DNA of 64,000 nucleotides from Kitagawia praeruptora (lineage: Eukaryota; Streptophyta; Magnoliopsida; Apiales; Apiaceae): positions 95,932,001-95,996,000 of the forward strand of contig CM075351.1 of the NCBI GenBank assembly GCA_037693485.1, read 5' to 3'. The notes below the pieces were generated by a model, which searched no databases, was not told the DNA's origin, and saw nothing but the letters and a program-made list of their open reading frames with translations. The position numbers and the translations under genes were made by a program. Position 1 is the stretch's first letter, and every line of letters starts with the position of its first letter. Shown piece after piece: positions 34,692 to 46,378 of the stretch.

Positions 34692-36702
34692 CTATTGATT
34701 AGTTTTAAGGACCCAGACTTGCTTGGATCCTTTGGCCTTATTAAGTTTGTTAGCTTTTGCAGCAGAAGTCTTATCAGAGTTTGTGCTAACATTATTTTTA
34801 TCAGAATTTATACATGTAGAATCAATCTTGAATTTATTCAAAGAGGGTTTAACTTCATAATAAGCATAATACAAATTATGATACTCTTTACATGTATAAA
34901 TAGAATGCCAAATATTGCCATAGTGAAAACAAGGATTCTGTGGCTTAAACCTAACTGAACCACTCTTAACTCCTGACTTAGGAGGTATAGAGTTTATATT
35001 TTTATTCTTTTTGCAAAAAGTAGCAAGATGGTTAGGATTTCCGCAGTTGTAACATTTCTTCCTAGGAGCATTTGGAATAGGCATATAGTTATTGCTTTTA
35101 TTGACGCCTACCTTTCCATTTCTGTTTTTCCTAGGTTCTTTTACCTTGTTTACTCTTTTTATCTCCTTCAGCTTGTGTTTAAGCTGTTTCTGAGACATTA
35201 AGTCAATATTTACTGATTTGACTTCCTGTTTTGGTTTGTCAGATTTTGGTACAAACCTCACAGGATTAATTTTGGGCTTTGCAGCCCTTTCAGTAAATAC
35301 AGGTTTAGAGGTCTCAACTTCTAGGTTGGTAGTTTTCTTTTTATCAGTGTAACCTAGACCTTCTTTCCAACAATCATTCTCTATGATAATCTGAGTAGTT
35401 TTCCCAGAGTTAGTCCAAGTGTTAATAATGTTTCTTTCTTTAGCAAGTTCAGATTCAAGATAAGCATGCTTTTTCAATAATTCAGTTTTAACAAAAATAG
35501 CATCATCTCTCTCTTTCTGAATTTGTAACATCTGGACTAATTCTAATTCTAGATAGTCATTTCTCTTTCTAAGGTCTAGACTTTCAGATTTTATTCTTTC
35601 ATTTTCTAAAGTCTGATCTCTGTAGCTAACATGCAAGTTTTTAAGAAAGAGTCTTAACTCGGATATATCAGTAGTATCAAAAGCTAGAGTAGAGTGAGGT
35701 ACCTTGGTCTCAGTAGCTTCAGAGATACTATCAATATTTGCCATCAAGGCATAGTTCACCTCATCTTCAGAGTCTGAAGTGTCAGCCCAGTCCTTCTTCT
35801 TTGTGATGTAAGCTTGACCTTTATCAACTTTGGCTTTCTTGCACTCAGGTCCAAAATGTCCTTTCTCACCACAATTATAGCATGTGATCTTGGACTTGTC
35901 CACTTTCCCAGACCTGCTTTCCTTTCCCTCAGCTTTTCTGAAATTATTCTTTTCAAAATTTGAATCTCTTCGTGTGAAATTCTTTCTTTTCCCGAAGTTC
36001 TTGTAAGCCATCTTCTTGAAGCTTCTTACCATCAGGGCTGCAAGTTGTTTCATTTCAGCATCATTGCCATCATCATCATAGTCTGTGAGATTGTCAGAGT
36101 TTGAGTCATCATCAGAGTTTGATGACTCAGTATCAGACTTTGTAAAAAGAACCTTTCTATTGGATTGACTCTTTTTCACAGCAACTTCTTTAGAAGCTTT
36201 CTCTTCAGTTTTAAGAGCAACTGACTTAGATTTGCCTCCATGCCTCTTGCTTCTTTGTTCCATCTCAAGCTCATGAGTTTTGAGCATTCCATAGATTTCA
36301 TTAAGAGACATGTCTTGCAGATCATAATTATCTCTGATGGTAGTGGCCTTTAAATCCCACTTCTCAGGAAGAGCCAACAAGAATTTCAGATTGGAGTCTT
36401 CAAGATCATACTCTTTATCTACCATTGACAGATCATTCAGCAATTTCAGGAATCTGTCATATATATCTGTTAAGGACTCATCAGTATTTGAGTCAAAGTG
36501 CTCGTACTCTTGTGTGAGTATTGTTCTCCTGTTCTTTTTGATGGCTTTAGTTCCTTGACATCTGACTTCCAAAGCATCCCAAATCTCTTTAGCAGTTTTG
36601 CATCCAATGACCCTGTTAGACATAACATTGTTAAGGGCGTTATGTAATAAATGCCTTACCTTGGCATCTTTGCTAATATAGGAGATATCTTCAGGGGGTG
36701 TA
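34692..36702 (-). pseudogene. gag: Element A gag, main part
   Basis: Open from the B junction to the stop at 34692. It shows copia gag (TAKEIWDALEVRCQGTKAIK, GMLKTHELEMEQRSKR), a CCHC knuckle CYNCGEKGHFGPEC, a second CYNCGNPNHLATFC, and a C terminus QVWVLKTNQ. The first 77 codons are on the far side of B. Joining at the GTGTA duplication leaves a one-base offset in a run of G (36694-36698), so a small indel has occurred. Confidence 0.88.
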
Positions 36703-38244
36703 TGAAAACAACACCTAGAGGGGGGGTGAATAGGTGTATATGGCTAATTATGCTTATTTATGACCTGTTTTGAATTTTACCAGAAACAGCTTGCTGTTAG
36801 TTATAAACAGTTTAACAGATGGCAAGCTGTTTATGCAGTGCAGTAAGTAATGTGCAGGAAAAATAAAGAACACCACAATCTTTTAGCCAGGTTCGACCCC
36901 TAATCCCCTATGGTCTACGTCCTGGTCCCTTACCAACTTGGTAAGAGAATATATTATTGATCAAAGATAATCCAATTACAAGATACAACAATATATCTCC
37001 CTTTTTCTTAGCTACTGACAAATGGCTTGTTGAACACCTGTTTCTGAACCTGCTCTCTAAGCTATACTTCCCAAGTATACTTCTCTAGCAACGTTCACCA
37101 ACCCTTGTTCCCTAACCAATCTGCCCAGCAACTAAAATACCCAGCTGCTTACAAATGGCTTGCTGTTTGCTGTGCTGAACTAACTCTCTAAGCAATACTT
37201 CCCAAGTACACTTCTCTAGTCTAGTTCAACCCACCCAAAACCTTAAGCCAACCTTGTACAACAACTATTCAATACAATATGAACAATACAATGATTTGAA
37301 TCAATTACAACTCAACCTATGAACCCCTCCGAATATATATATATATATATATGCGTGTATATATGGGTTTAAAAGGTTTAGAAGGATTTTGCAATGTAAG
37401 CTTTGTGGTTGTGTATATCTCTTTGTTTTTCTACACTGTAAGGTTAATAAAAACTGAATCTATTCAGTCTTTTAAATAGTTAAACAAGAGTGTTTGAATA
37501 TAATCCTTGAAGGCTCCAACGGATAGAAAATTGTTGCTGTTATTGATAAGATTTGTTTTGATGCTCAAGAACGTGGGAGGAGCTAGAAATTCAACTGATG
37601 AAGAAAGAGATATGGAACGTGTATAGTGAATGGAGAATAATATTTGTTTATGATGAGGAAGAGACAAGAGCATGTGGTTGGAAAAGAAAAGTCAAGAATG
37701 TCATGCTACTTTCCTTAATTCAAAACAAGGAATATATTGTCCCCAATATACTTGAGTGATGCTCTGGCGTGATATAATAATTCAGAGGATTCATTACAAT
37801 ATTTCTAAAGATGTCTCCACCAATTGCTCCTTGAAAACCGCAAGTTTATTTATTTCTGGCAGACAGAATCAGCTTGCTGTTTATTCTGGCGAGTTCATAT
37901 CAGCCTGCTGCTTTGGTTCTGATAGGCTGAATGTAAACTTTGTTCTTCCATATCATCAACCAAGATACTTGAGAGTATGAATATGTCTAGTTGATCTTTA
38001 TCTGCAGGAATTCTGAATAGTTGGAAATGGCTTGCTGTTTGCGACAAACTGATTATACAATCAGTAAGCTGTAGAGCCCTGCAAAACCAAGTTAGCACAA
38101 GAACAAGTAGCATGCTGTTTTATATATATTAATAAGCCAAATGTATGTGAACATATTATCATCAAAATGAATAGCATGTTAGTATAATAAATAACATTCC
38201 AAAATATATGTAATCATCGAATCATCAAAATCAATAGGCTAACA
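36703..38244 (-). repeat. Element B 3' LTR
   Basis: 1,542 bp. On the minus strand it begins TGTTAGCCTATTG and ends GGTGTTGTTTTCA. It contains a (TA)n stretch and TATATATACACGC-type TATA region at about 37,335-37,365, and several CAGCAAGC motifs upstream of it. Short reading frames here are not genes. Confidence 0.93.
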
Positions 38245-38256
38245 ATCTCCCCCTTT
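38245..38256 (-). other. Element B polypurine tract
   Basis: AAAGGGGGAGAT on the minus strand abuts the 3' LTR. The 38,257-38,559 stretch that follows is the 3' untranslated part of B. Confidence 0.85.
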
Positions 38257-38559
38257 TTGATGATTACTAACATATATTTTTAGGAGTACATACTCCCCCT
38301 CAACACATGCATCATTGATTTAACAACATGATATTCAATTAAGCACATAAGGATTTATATGGACTAAAATCCCAAACACATGCATCATTGAGAGTTAACC
38401 TCCTAAAATCTCTCCCCCTTAATCATTAAAAAGGGTAATCACGTAGCATGTTCAATATAAGCATGGATCAAATCATGGTAATGGCATATAAAGAGATCAG
38501 ATACAAATGGTAAGCCAACGATACCCATTCTGTGCTTGTCAGCTTGCTGACTACACAGT

Positions 38560-39170
38560 TCACATGCCAAGCTCTCTTCGTATGACTGAAAACCTTTCTT
38601 CAGCTAGTGGCTTTGTGGAGATATCTGTTAGTTGAACTTCAGTTGAGACAAATACCAACTCTAAGGAATTTTTCTTGACCGTCCTTGTTGACCTTGGTAA
38701 AGAATGTTGAGTTATTTCTTCATGAGTTGTCTTTCTCATCTTTTCTGGTGGTAAATGATCTTCTTCATCATAAAGAGGTAGTTTCTCTGTAGCCCTTGAA
38801 CCTCTAGGACCTTCCAAAGTCATTTTAGCAATTGCATCTTCCACTTTAGCTTGCTGATTTGAACTTCCAGCTTGCTGATTGCTAGAACTTGAGGTTGCAT
38901 GCTTTCACTTTCACCTCGGTGTTAGCATACTTTAGTGTGGGTAGCCCTCTGATCAGTTTCTTGCTTGATAAGCAAGTCCATGTGTGCATGCCCAATTTTC
39001 TATGCCAACATAAGGATCATTGTCTATTGCAGCCAAACAGCATGCTGTTTCCTGCATAATACAATATATATACATATATTTGTCCCATCTATATACTAGA
39101 GGAAACTCGTTAGTATCAAATAATAATATACTCATATTCAAACGAATATACGAGGACAAATAACATACTT
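38560..39170 (-). pseudogene. Element B pol remnant (integrase scrap joined to RNase H C terminus)
   Basis: The 38,560-38,844 frame ends SLELVFVSTEVQLTDISTKP, the conserved end of copia RNase H. Further upstream (38,880-39,000) a degraded integrase zinc-domain segment reads LIRGLPTLKYANTEVK in one frame. Everything between is deleted. The region from gag to here also has a donor-like GTAAGTATG (about 39,166) and an acceptor-like TATTATGCAG (about 39,055). Confidence 0.75.
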
Positions 39171-39171
39171 A

Positions 39172-41244
39172 CTACTTGAGTACCCAAATTTTGTTGGATC
39201 CACCAATGTTTGTTGATAAAATATAAAGATCATGTAGATCAGATTTCTTGATCCACTGTTGTATCACTTTTGGTGCTTGATTTCTGGTCCTTTGTGATCT
39301 ACCAGACTGATAATGGTAAGCTGTTTGTCTTCTGTCATTTGCTTTCTGGTATGCTGATTGTCTTCTGACTGGTTTACTCTCGTAAGCTATTTTCCCTTGA
39401 TGATTGATTTGAACCACACAATGTCTTTCCAGATGACCTTTTCCACCACACTTGTTGCATGTCTTCCAAGGCATAGCATAGTCATAAGGTATGCCATTTC
39501 TTCCGTCATATTTGAGTGCACCAAGCTTCTTGTTTAAGTTCATGCCAACTCCTTCTCCGACCAATGGAACTTTTGTCTTCTTCATCATTGTTTTTAAACT
39601 GTCTTCTCCTTGAACAAAAGTTTCCATCCCTTTCTGGAGATCTTTGACTTCCTTTTCTAAGAGATCGATCAATTCAGCTTGCTGTTTGGTGAGTTCAGCT
39701 TGCTGAATTTGCTTTTCAACAGATTTTGAAGACTCGGCTTGACTAGATTCTTTAAGCTTGTATGTCTCCAATGCTTTATCTTTCGTTTTAACATTAGATC
39801 TCAGCTCTTTGATTTCTTTCATCTGCTCATTGAGTTCCGCCATCAAGGTCTTGTTTCTCTTTTCATGTAATTTATTAATAGCCTCTAATTGACTATTCTT
39901 GGCATTTAGCTCCTTGATCTCTGTAGTTTTGCCTAATGAAGTTGAATCCCATTCTTCCATTTTTGGCAACAAGTCTTTTACCATTTTGGAAAGATAGGCG
40001 TTCTTATCAGTCAGCTTGCTGATTTCGGCCTTTAGTGCCATATGTTCTTCAATAGTTACACTATTTTGTTCCTGCATGGTTAGTGACTCTAAAATATCAT
40101 CATCTGAAGATACATAATCTTTAAAAGAATTTACCTCACTTTGATCCTCTTCAGAATCAGTTTCATCACTATCCACAAAAGCTTCTTTTATGGGTCCGTG
40201 TGAGCTATCTTCATAATTCAGACCTACAAGAGCCAAATTCATCATGTCTTCGCTTGAGTCATCACTGGAGTCTGAATCATCATCACTATAAGTCAGTGAA
40301 GCCTTTGATTTTCTATTGTTTTTGAAAACAGTATGCTGTTTTGGCTTTAACTTGTAGCAATCCCTTTTATAATGACCAGGCTTGCCACATTCGAAACAAG
40401 TTTGTTCATTGTTGTTGGAGAAACCTCCTCTGTCCTTTTTCATTCTATCTTTCCTTTCAATCAGCCTCTTAATCTTCTTTGAAATGAGTGCAATTTCTTC
40501 ATCAGACTCTGTCAGCTTGCTGGATGCAGTGGCTGGCTTGCTGTTTGCAGAATGAAGAGCCAAATTCTTCATTTTGGCTAGTGGAACCCGAACACCTTCA
40601 ACCTGACTTTTGCTTATCTTGCTTTCAAACTGTTCTAGCTCAGCAAATACAGCTAGGTGATCCATGGTGTCGATTGTTGAGGATGATTCCAAAGCCGTGA
40701 CCTTAGCTTCATAGATAAATGGCACAGCACTTAACACTTTCATGTTAATTTCATCTTGTGGAATATCCTTTCCAAGTCTCTTTAAAGAGTTTATGGTGAC
40801 CTGGAATCTAGCTTGACCTTCCTTGATAGTTTCATCATCCTCGAGCTTGAAATTTCCAAAATCGTTCATTAGCTTGCTAAGCTTTACCTTCCTCAAGGTT
40901 GTTGATCCTTCATGATAGGTTTCCAAAGCATCCCACATTTCTTTTGCTGTATTTAAGGAGGAGACTTTGTCATACTCAGCTTGATCTAGAGCATTCATTA
41001 TGGAGTTTCTAGCTTCTTCATTAAAACCACATTTGATAATCTCATCCATGGTGAGATCATCAACATCTTTCGGTTGATTCTTTTCATCCAAGAATTGATG
41101 GTCTCCTTTCTTTACAACTCTTAACACCAGTGGCCTTTTGGATAAGAATGTTTCCATTCTACATTTCCACTAGTTGTAATTTTCTGATCCAGTGAGGAGA
41201 GGGGCTCTATAATCTGATTTTGCTTCGAGATATTGTTCACCCAT
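39172..41244 (-). pseudogene. gag: Element B gag with early stop
   Basis: The family start appears to be the ATG at 41244 (MGEQYLEAKSDYRAPLLTGS). TAG at 41172-41170 stands where the copia gag has the second residue of a conserved Trp pair. After it the frame is open for about 660 codons, through AKEMWDALETYHEGS, a CCHC knuckle CFECGKPGHYKRDC, a coiled-coil (about 370-520) and a second knuckle CNKCGGKGHLERHC, ending NKIWVLK. A downstream ATG at 41157 could still start a product lacking the first 29 residues. Apart from the stop it is well preserved. Confidence 0.85.
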
Positions 41245-41283
41245 GATCGATACCTTCCTGTTACAGAAATGTTAGTATACCTC

Positions 41284-41295
41284 GCTCTGATACCA
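41284..41295 (-). other. Element B primer-binding site (initiator tRNA-Met)
   Basis: TGGTATCAGAGC on the minus strand, just inside the 5' LTR. Confidence 0.9.
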
Positions 41296-41297
41296 AT

Positions 41298-42838
41298 TGA
41301 AAACAACACCTAGAGGGGGGGGTGAATAGGTGTATATGGCTAATTATGCTTATTTATGACCTGTTTTGAATTTTACCAGAAACAGCTTGCTGTTAGTTAT
41401 AAACAGTTTAACAGATGGCAAGCTGTTTATGCAGTGAAGTAAGTAATGTGCATGAAAAATAAAGAACACCACAATCTTTTAGCCAGGTTCGACCCCTAAT
41501 CCCCTATGGTCTACGTCCTGGTCCCTTACCAACTTGGTAAGAGAATATATTATTGATCAAAGATAATCCAATTACAAGATACAACAATATATCTCCATTT
41601 TTCTTAGCTACTGACAAATGGCTTGCTGAACACCTGTTTCTGAACCTGCTCTCTAAGCTATACTTCCCAAGTATACTTCTCTAGCAACGTTCACCAACCC
41701 TTGTTCCCTAACCAATCTGCCCAGCAACTAAAATACCCAGCTGCTTACAAATGGCTTGCTATTTGCTGTGCTGAACTAACTCTCTAAGCAATACTTCCCA
41801 AGTACACTTCTCTAGTCTAGTTCAACCCACCCAAAACCTTAAGCCAACCTTGTACAACAACTATTCAATACAATATGAACAATACAATGATTTGAATCAA
41901 TTACAACTCAACCTATGAACCCCTCCGAATATATATATATATATATGCGTGTATATATGGGTTTAAAAGGTTTAGAAGGATTTTGCAATGTAAGCTTTGT
42001 GGTTGTGTATATTTCTTTGTTTTTCTACACTATAAGGTTAATAAAAACTGAAGCTATTCAGTCTTTTAAATAGGTAAACAAGAGTGTTTGAATATAATCC
42101 TTGAAGGCTCCAACGGATAGAAAATTGTTGCCATTATTGATAAGATTTGTTTTGATGCTCAAGAACGTGGGAGGAGTTAGAAATTCAACTGATGAAGAAA
42201 GAGATATGGAACGTGTATAGTGAATGGAGAATAATATTTGTTTATGATGAGGAAGAGACAAGAGCATGTGGTTGGAAAAGAAAAGTCAAGAATGTCATGC
42301 TACTTTCCTTAATTCAAAACAAGGAATATATTGTCCCCAATATACTTGAGTGATGCTCTGGCGTGATAGAATAATTCAGAGGATTCATTACAATATTTCT
42401 AAAGATGTCTCCACCAATTGCTCCTTGAAAACCGCAAGTTTATTTATTTCTGGCAGACAGAATCAGCTTGCTGTTTGTTCTGGCGAGTTCATATCAGCCT
42501 GCTGCTTTGGTTCTGATAGGCCGAATGTAAACTTTGTTCTTCTATATCATCAACCAAGATACCTGAGAGTATGAATATGTCTAGTTGATCTTTATCTGCA
42601 GGAATTCTGAACAGTTGGAAATGGCTTGCTGTTTGCGACAAACTGATTATACAATCAGTAAGCTGTATAGCCCTGCAAAACCAAGTTAGCACAAGAACAA
42701 GTAGCATGCTGTTTTATATATATTAATAAGCCAAATGTATGTGAACATATTATCATCAAAATGAATAGCATGTTAGTATAATAAATAACATTCCAAAATA
42801 TATGTAATCATCGAATCATCAAAATCAATAGGCTAACA
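41298..42838 (-). repeat. Element B 5' LTR
   Basis: 1,541 bp partner of 36703-38244, about 1.3 percent different by eye. Its right edge abuts the GTGTA target duplication in gag of element A. Confidence 0.93.
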
Positions 42839-43071
42839 GTGTAGTCTTTCTTCTCCTTTGGAATCATTTTATGTTCCTCTCCAACAACTGCAACAGATAA
42901 TTTGGTAGGCTTATGTGGACCATCATGGATTCTGTCTAAGTACTCTGGATCTGTAGCCTCCAGAAACATTTCCATCTTCACCTTCCATATGGGATATTCT
43001 GATGCCCTGAGTATTGGAACTCTGATTGATTCATATCTGCTTGTTGTTGGAGTTTGTGTTTTCTCTGTCAT
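42839..43071 (-). pseudogene. gag: Element A gag, N terminus
   Basis: Starts MTEKTQTPTTSRYESIRVP and includes the YPIWKVKMEMFLEATDPEY copia gag signature. It is cut after 77 codons by element B. The remaining gag is at 34,692-36,702. Confidence 0.88.
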
Positions 43072-43118
43072 GATTGTATAGCTTTTTGGATCTTAACTGT
43101 TGTATAATAACAGAGTGG

Positions 43119-43130
43119 CTCTGATGCCAA
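43119..43130 (-). other. Element A primer-binding site
   Basis: TGGCATCAGAGC on the minus strand, one base off the usual initiator tRNA-Met complement, immediately inside the 5' LTR. Confidence 0.85.
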
Positions 43131-43131
43131 T

Positions 43132-44162
43132 TGTTAGGTCCGGAATAACGCAGAAGGGGGGTTGAATATGTTATTTAAAAATATTTCAATTTTTGATGTG
43201 GATATGAAATCAAAAATACTAAATCGAAATAACACAACTGTGTGGGAAATATCTTTAAATAGATAAAAACCCGGAGGTTTGCTACACAATCTAATCCTAT
43301 ATATGGATCAGCTACAAAATCAAACACTCCTAAGGATAGTTTAGGCACGAGGACCTTCTACCCGACACTTCCTGAAAGCAGGCTAAGCCGGCTTTCCTAC
43401 TAGATGGACTGTCTAGCAGCTTACACAGAGATGATAAAAGAGAGAGAATAGAAAGTTGTGTGTTGAGGTGTGTTTTGAAATGAAATACAGCATGCCTATT
43501 TATAGATTATAGAAAGTTACTATGCTGTACTATTTCAACAACCCCCGTGGGCCCCTCCAGCCACTTTTTGAATAGTAGTCGCCATATGAATAGTAGCCAC
43601 TTTTTGAATAGTAGCCGCCATATGAATAGTAGCCGCCATATGAATAGTAGCCATCATATGAATAGTAGCCGTGAATAGTAATCGTGAATAGTATTACTAT
43701 TTTTTGCTGCTTCTTTTGGGCTTCTCTCTTCTATTTCAAATATGCTGCTTGAGATATTATGTCTGTCCTTGATCGTCAATAGGCTTTGGCAATTCTTTCT
43801 GTGAATTAATGTGTTGATCCTTCTCGTATGTGCTGACACTTAGTGCACTGGTCTGATTCATAAGTGACTAGCACTGATCTTGATCTTCACACCTTCGTTA
43901 TATTCCAATTGATTAGCCTGCAGCAATATCTTCAAATAATATAAATACATGGAATCTTTTGGCCCTTCAACTGAATCATCTGTACATCTTATTCTGTCAC
44001 TGAGGCTTGATCATGTTAATGAACTTCTTTCAGCGACTTGATCCTTGTCGGTGCCTGTTCTTCAAATTTCACGATCCCTGTATAGAGTTAATATTATTTA
44101 TCTTTTATCCTAGTTGAGTTATATACGTCCTCTATTACATATTACATTCATTATGCTTTACA
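43132..44162 (-). repeat. Element A 5' LTR
   Basis: 1,031 bp. It carries the same TATA box (43504-43496) and upstream array of about 18-bp repeats (43,560-43,695) as the left copy, with about 20 substitutions and small indels between them. Confidence 0.93.
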
Positions 44163-44242
44163 TACACATACATAAATAATTTTACATGCATACGTACACA
44201 CATCTATACATACTTACATAATTATTAATTTAATTATACATG

Positions 44243-44274
<32 letters not shown>

Positions 44275-44426
44275 AATTTATGTTATATAATCTATTAATA
44301 TTTCATTATTTGTAATCCATTAATTGTTGTATAATTAATATGCATATTTATACATACATACACATGCACAAACATAAATACATACACTAATAAATTTCTG
44401 TGGATATATAATAATATACTATAATA

Positions 44427-44457
<31 letters not shown>

Positions 44458-45500
44458 CATACATACATACTATATAACATACATACATACATACATTTAT
44501 GTTGTATAATCTAATAATATTTCATTATTTGTAATCTATTAATTGTTGTATACTTAATATGCATATTTATACATACATAATATATATTTTTGTTTATATA
44601 TATTAATTTGTAGATAAATCTTAGTTGGCTTATCTCAGATAATGTATAATTATTAGTTACAATGTATATTTGTAGATAATTATACATTAATATATAATTG
44701 TTAATTATATATACATATGTACGTACATACATACATACATACATACATAATTATTAATTATACATGCAAACGTACATACATACATACATACATACATACA
44801 TGCATACATACATACATAGAATATATACATACATTTATGTTGTATATTCTATTAATATTTTATTATTTGTAATCTATTAATTGTGGTATAATTATTATGC
44901 ATATTTATACATACATACACATGTATAAACATAAATACATGCATAAATAAATTTATGTGGATATATAATGATATACTACAATTTTATATACATACATACA
45001 TACATACATAATGTATATTTGTAGATAATTATACATCAATATATAATTATTAATTAAATATACATACGTACATACATACATACATACATGCATGCATGCA
45101 TGCATGCATACATACATACATAGAATATATACATACATTTATGTTGATATTCTATTAACATTTCATTATTTGTAATCTATTAATTGTTGTATAATTATTA
45201 TGCATATTTATACATACATACACATGTACAAACATAAATACATACATATATAAATTTATGTGGATATATTATGATACACTATAATATTATATACATACAT
45301 ACATTCTATATAGCATACATACATATATACATACATACATTTATGTTGTATAATCTATTAATATTTCATTATTTGTAATCTATTAATTATTGTATAATTA
45401 ATATGCATATTTATACATACATACATACACATGTACAAACATAAATACATACATACATAAATTTTTGTGGATATGTAATAATGTACTATAATATTCACTA
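44163..45500. repeat. TACA-rich higher-order tandem array
   Basis: Long (TACA)n runs alternate with a conserved AT-rich spacer (ATTTATGTTGTATAATCTAT, TTTGTAATCTATTAATTG, then AAACATAAATACAT). About five spacer copies are present (near 44,270, 44,500, 44,830, 45,140 and 45,340). The same TACATACA sequence lies left of element A at 11,290-11,330, so A inserted inside this array. Confidence 0.85.
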
Positions 45501-45701
45501 ACATATACCATATCTTATTAATCATTTTAGATCTACTATAATTATTTACGAATTAAATATTATATAAAATATCACAATACAAAAAAGAACCTTAATGCGT
45601 ATATAAGTATGATACAAACTTGTATTAACATTAACTATCGTAAAACTCATCAATCACATCTTTAATACGTAAACGCATAAAACAATATAACAAACATACA
45701 C

Positions 45702-45705
<4 letters not shown>

Positions 45706-45770
<65 letters not shown>
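45706..45770. repeat. (TA)n microsatellite
   Basis: About 65 bp of uninterrupted TA. The 45,500-45,705 flank is AT-rich with no feature recognised. Confidence 0.95.
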
Positions 45771-45773
<3 letters not shown>

Positions 45774-45912
45774 GAGCAAATGGGGGGGTTCCATGAGCAA
45801 ATTTATTCATATGAAAAGTTATATTTACCCATACTAATTATATCTATGTTATATTTCCGAGGGCTATTTAGGTATTGCAATACTAACACATTTATTACAT
45901 AATAATAACTGA

Positions 45913-45965
45913 TACTCCCTCTGTCCCATCCGGTTCTTTACATTTCGGGGAGGGTGTCTGACACG
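45913..45965. mobile_element. truncated Stowaway-like terminus
   Basis: TACTCCCTCTGTCCCATCCG matches the Stowaway left end and its usual subterminal TTCTTTACATTT. No right terminus was found within 500 bp. The following AT-rich stretch to 46,340 shows nothing else I can name. Confidence 0.45.
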
Positions 45966-46348
45966 CATTCTAAGGATGGTTCTATAACTTATTTTTCAAT
46001 TTTTTTGTATAAAAATATGCATTTATTATTATGTAATTAATTTTTGTATGTATCTCTTTATATGTCCATGTTAACTCTATGTATTTATATTTCGAAGTAC
46101 GATTTTAATCTTAACATTAACCAATTTATTACGTATCGTTCAAGTTTGCTTTAACAAAATAAAACATAGCGTAAAATATAAACAGATTTAATTTAACTAG
46201 AATTATCATTTGCATGTCACGATCGGGTATTGCATAAATTCTATTTTCTCACAACAATTGCTGCGAAGATATGAACAATCGAAGATATCAACAATCCAAT
46301 CCTACGTGATCTCACGAATAATTCATAAATATTTGTAAGCTAGAGCAT

Positions 46349-46378
46349 GCCCGTGCCTTGCACGGGCTACAAAGCTAG
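46349..46378 (+). mobile_element. Helitron 3' terminus
   Basis: Perfect 8-bp hairpin GCCCGTGC / GCACGGGC, then CTACAAAGCTAG followed by T. Same form as the end at 8885-8914. The 5' end was not identified. The next 900 bp (46,379-47,280) are AT-rich and featureless to me. Confidence 0.7.

Larger units (their letters stand above)
36703..42838 (-). mobile_element. Element B: copia deletion derivative inserted in gag of A
   Basis: LTRs 36703-38244 and 41298-42838 (about 1.54 kb) are flanked by exact GTGTA duplications (36698-36702, 42839-42843). Only about 3.05 kb of internal sequence remains: gag, a short integrase remnant and the last 90 codons of RNase H. Protease, most of integrase and RT are deleted, so it needs enzymes in trans. 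The LTRs differ at about 20 positions: younger than A, older than C. The motif AGCTTGCTG is scattered through LTRs and body. Confidence 0.95.
11331..44162 (-). mobile_element. Element A: outer Ty1/copia retrotransposon (SIRE/Maximus-like), interrupted by B, C and D
   Basis: Direct LTRs (11331-12359 and 43132-44162) start TGTTAGG and end TTTACA, and are flanked by an exact 5-bp duplication TACAC (11326-11330, 44163-44167). The primer site and polypurine tract place the 5' LTR at the right, so transcription is leftward. Removing B, C and D leaves about 10.7 kb. The order is gag, protease, integrase, RT-RNase H, then an extra ORF before the 3' LTR, which is the layout of SIRE/Maximus copia elements. 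The LTRs differ at about 20 positions and the genes carry stops and frameshifts, so A is old and dead. Confidence 0.95.

Noticed and set aside
38257..38559. Hidden pol domains in element B
   Set aside because: All frames checked by eye lack protease, integrase core and RT motifs; only the RNase H tail remains downstream.
44163..45500. CRISPR-like spaced repeats
   Set aside because: Plant nuclear context, simple TACA repeats with similar, not unique, spacers, and no cas genes.
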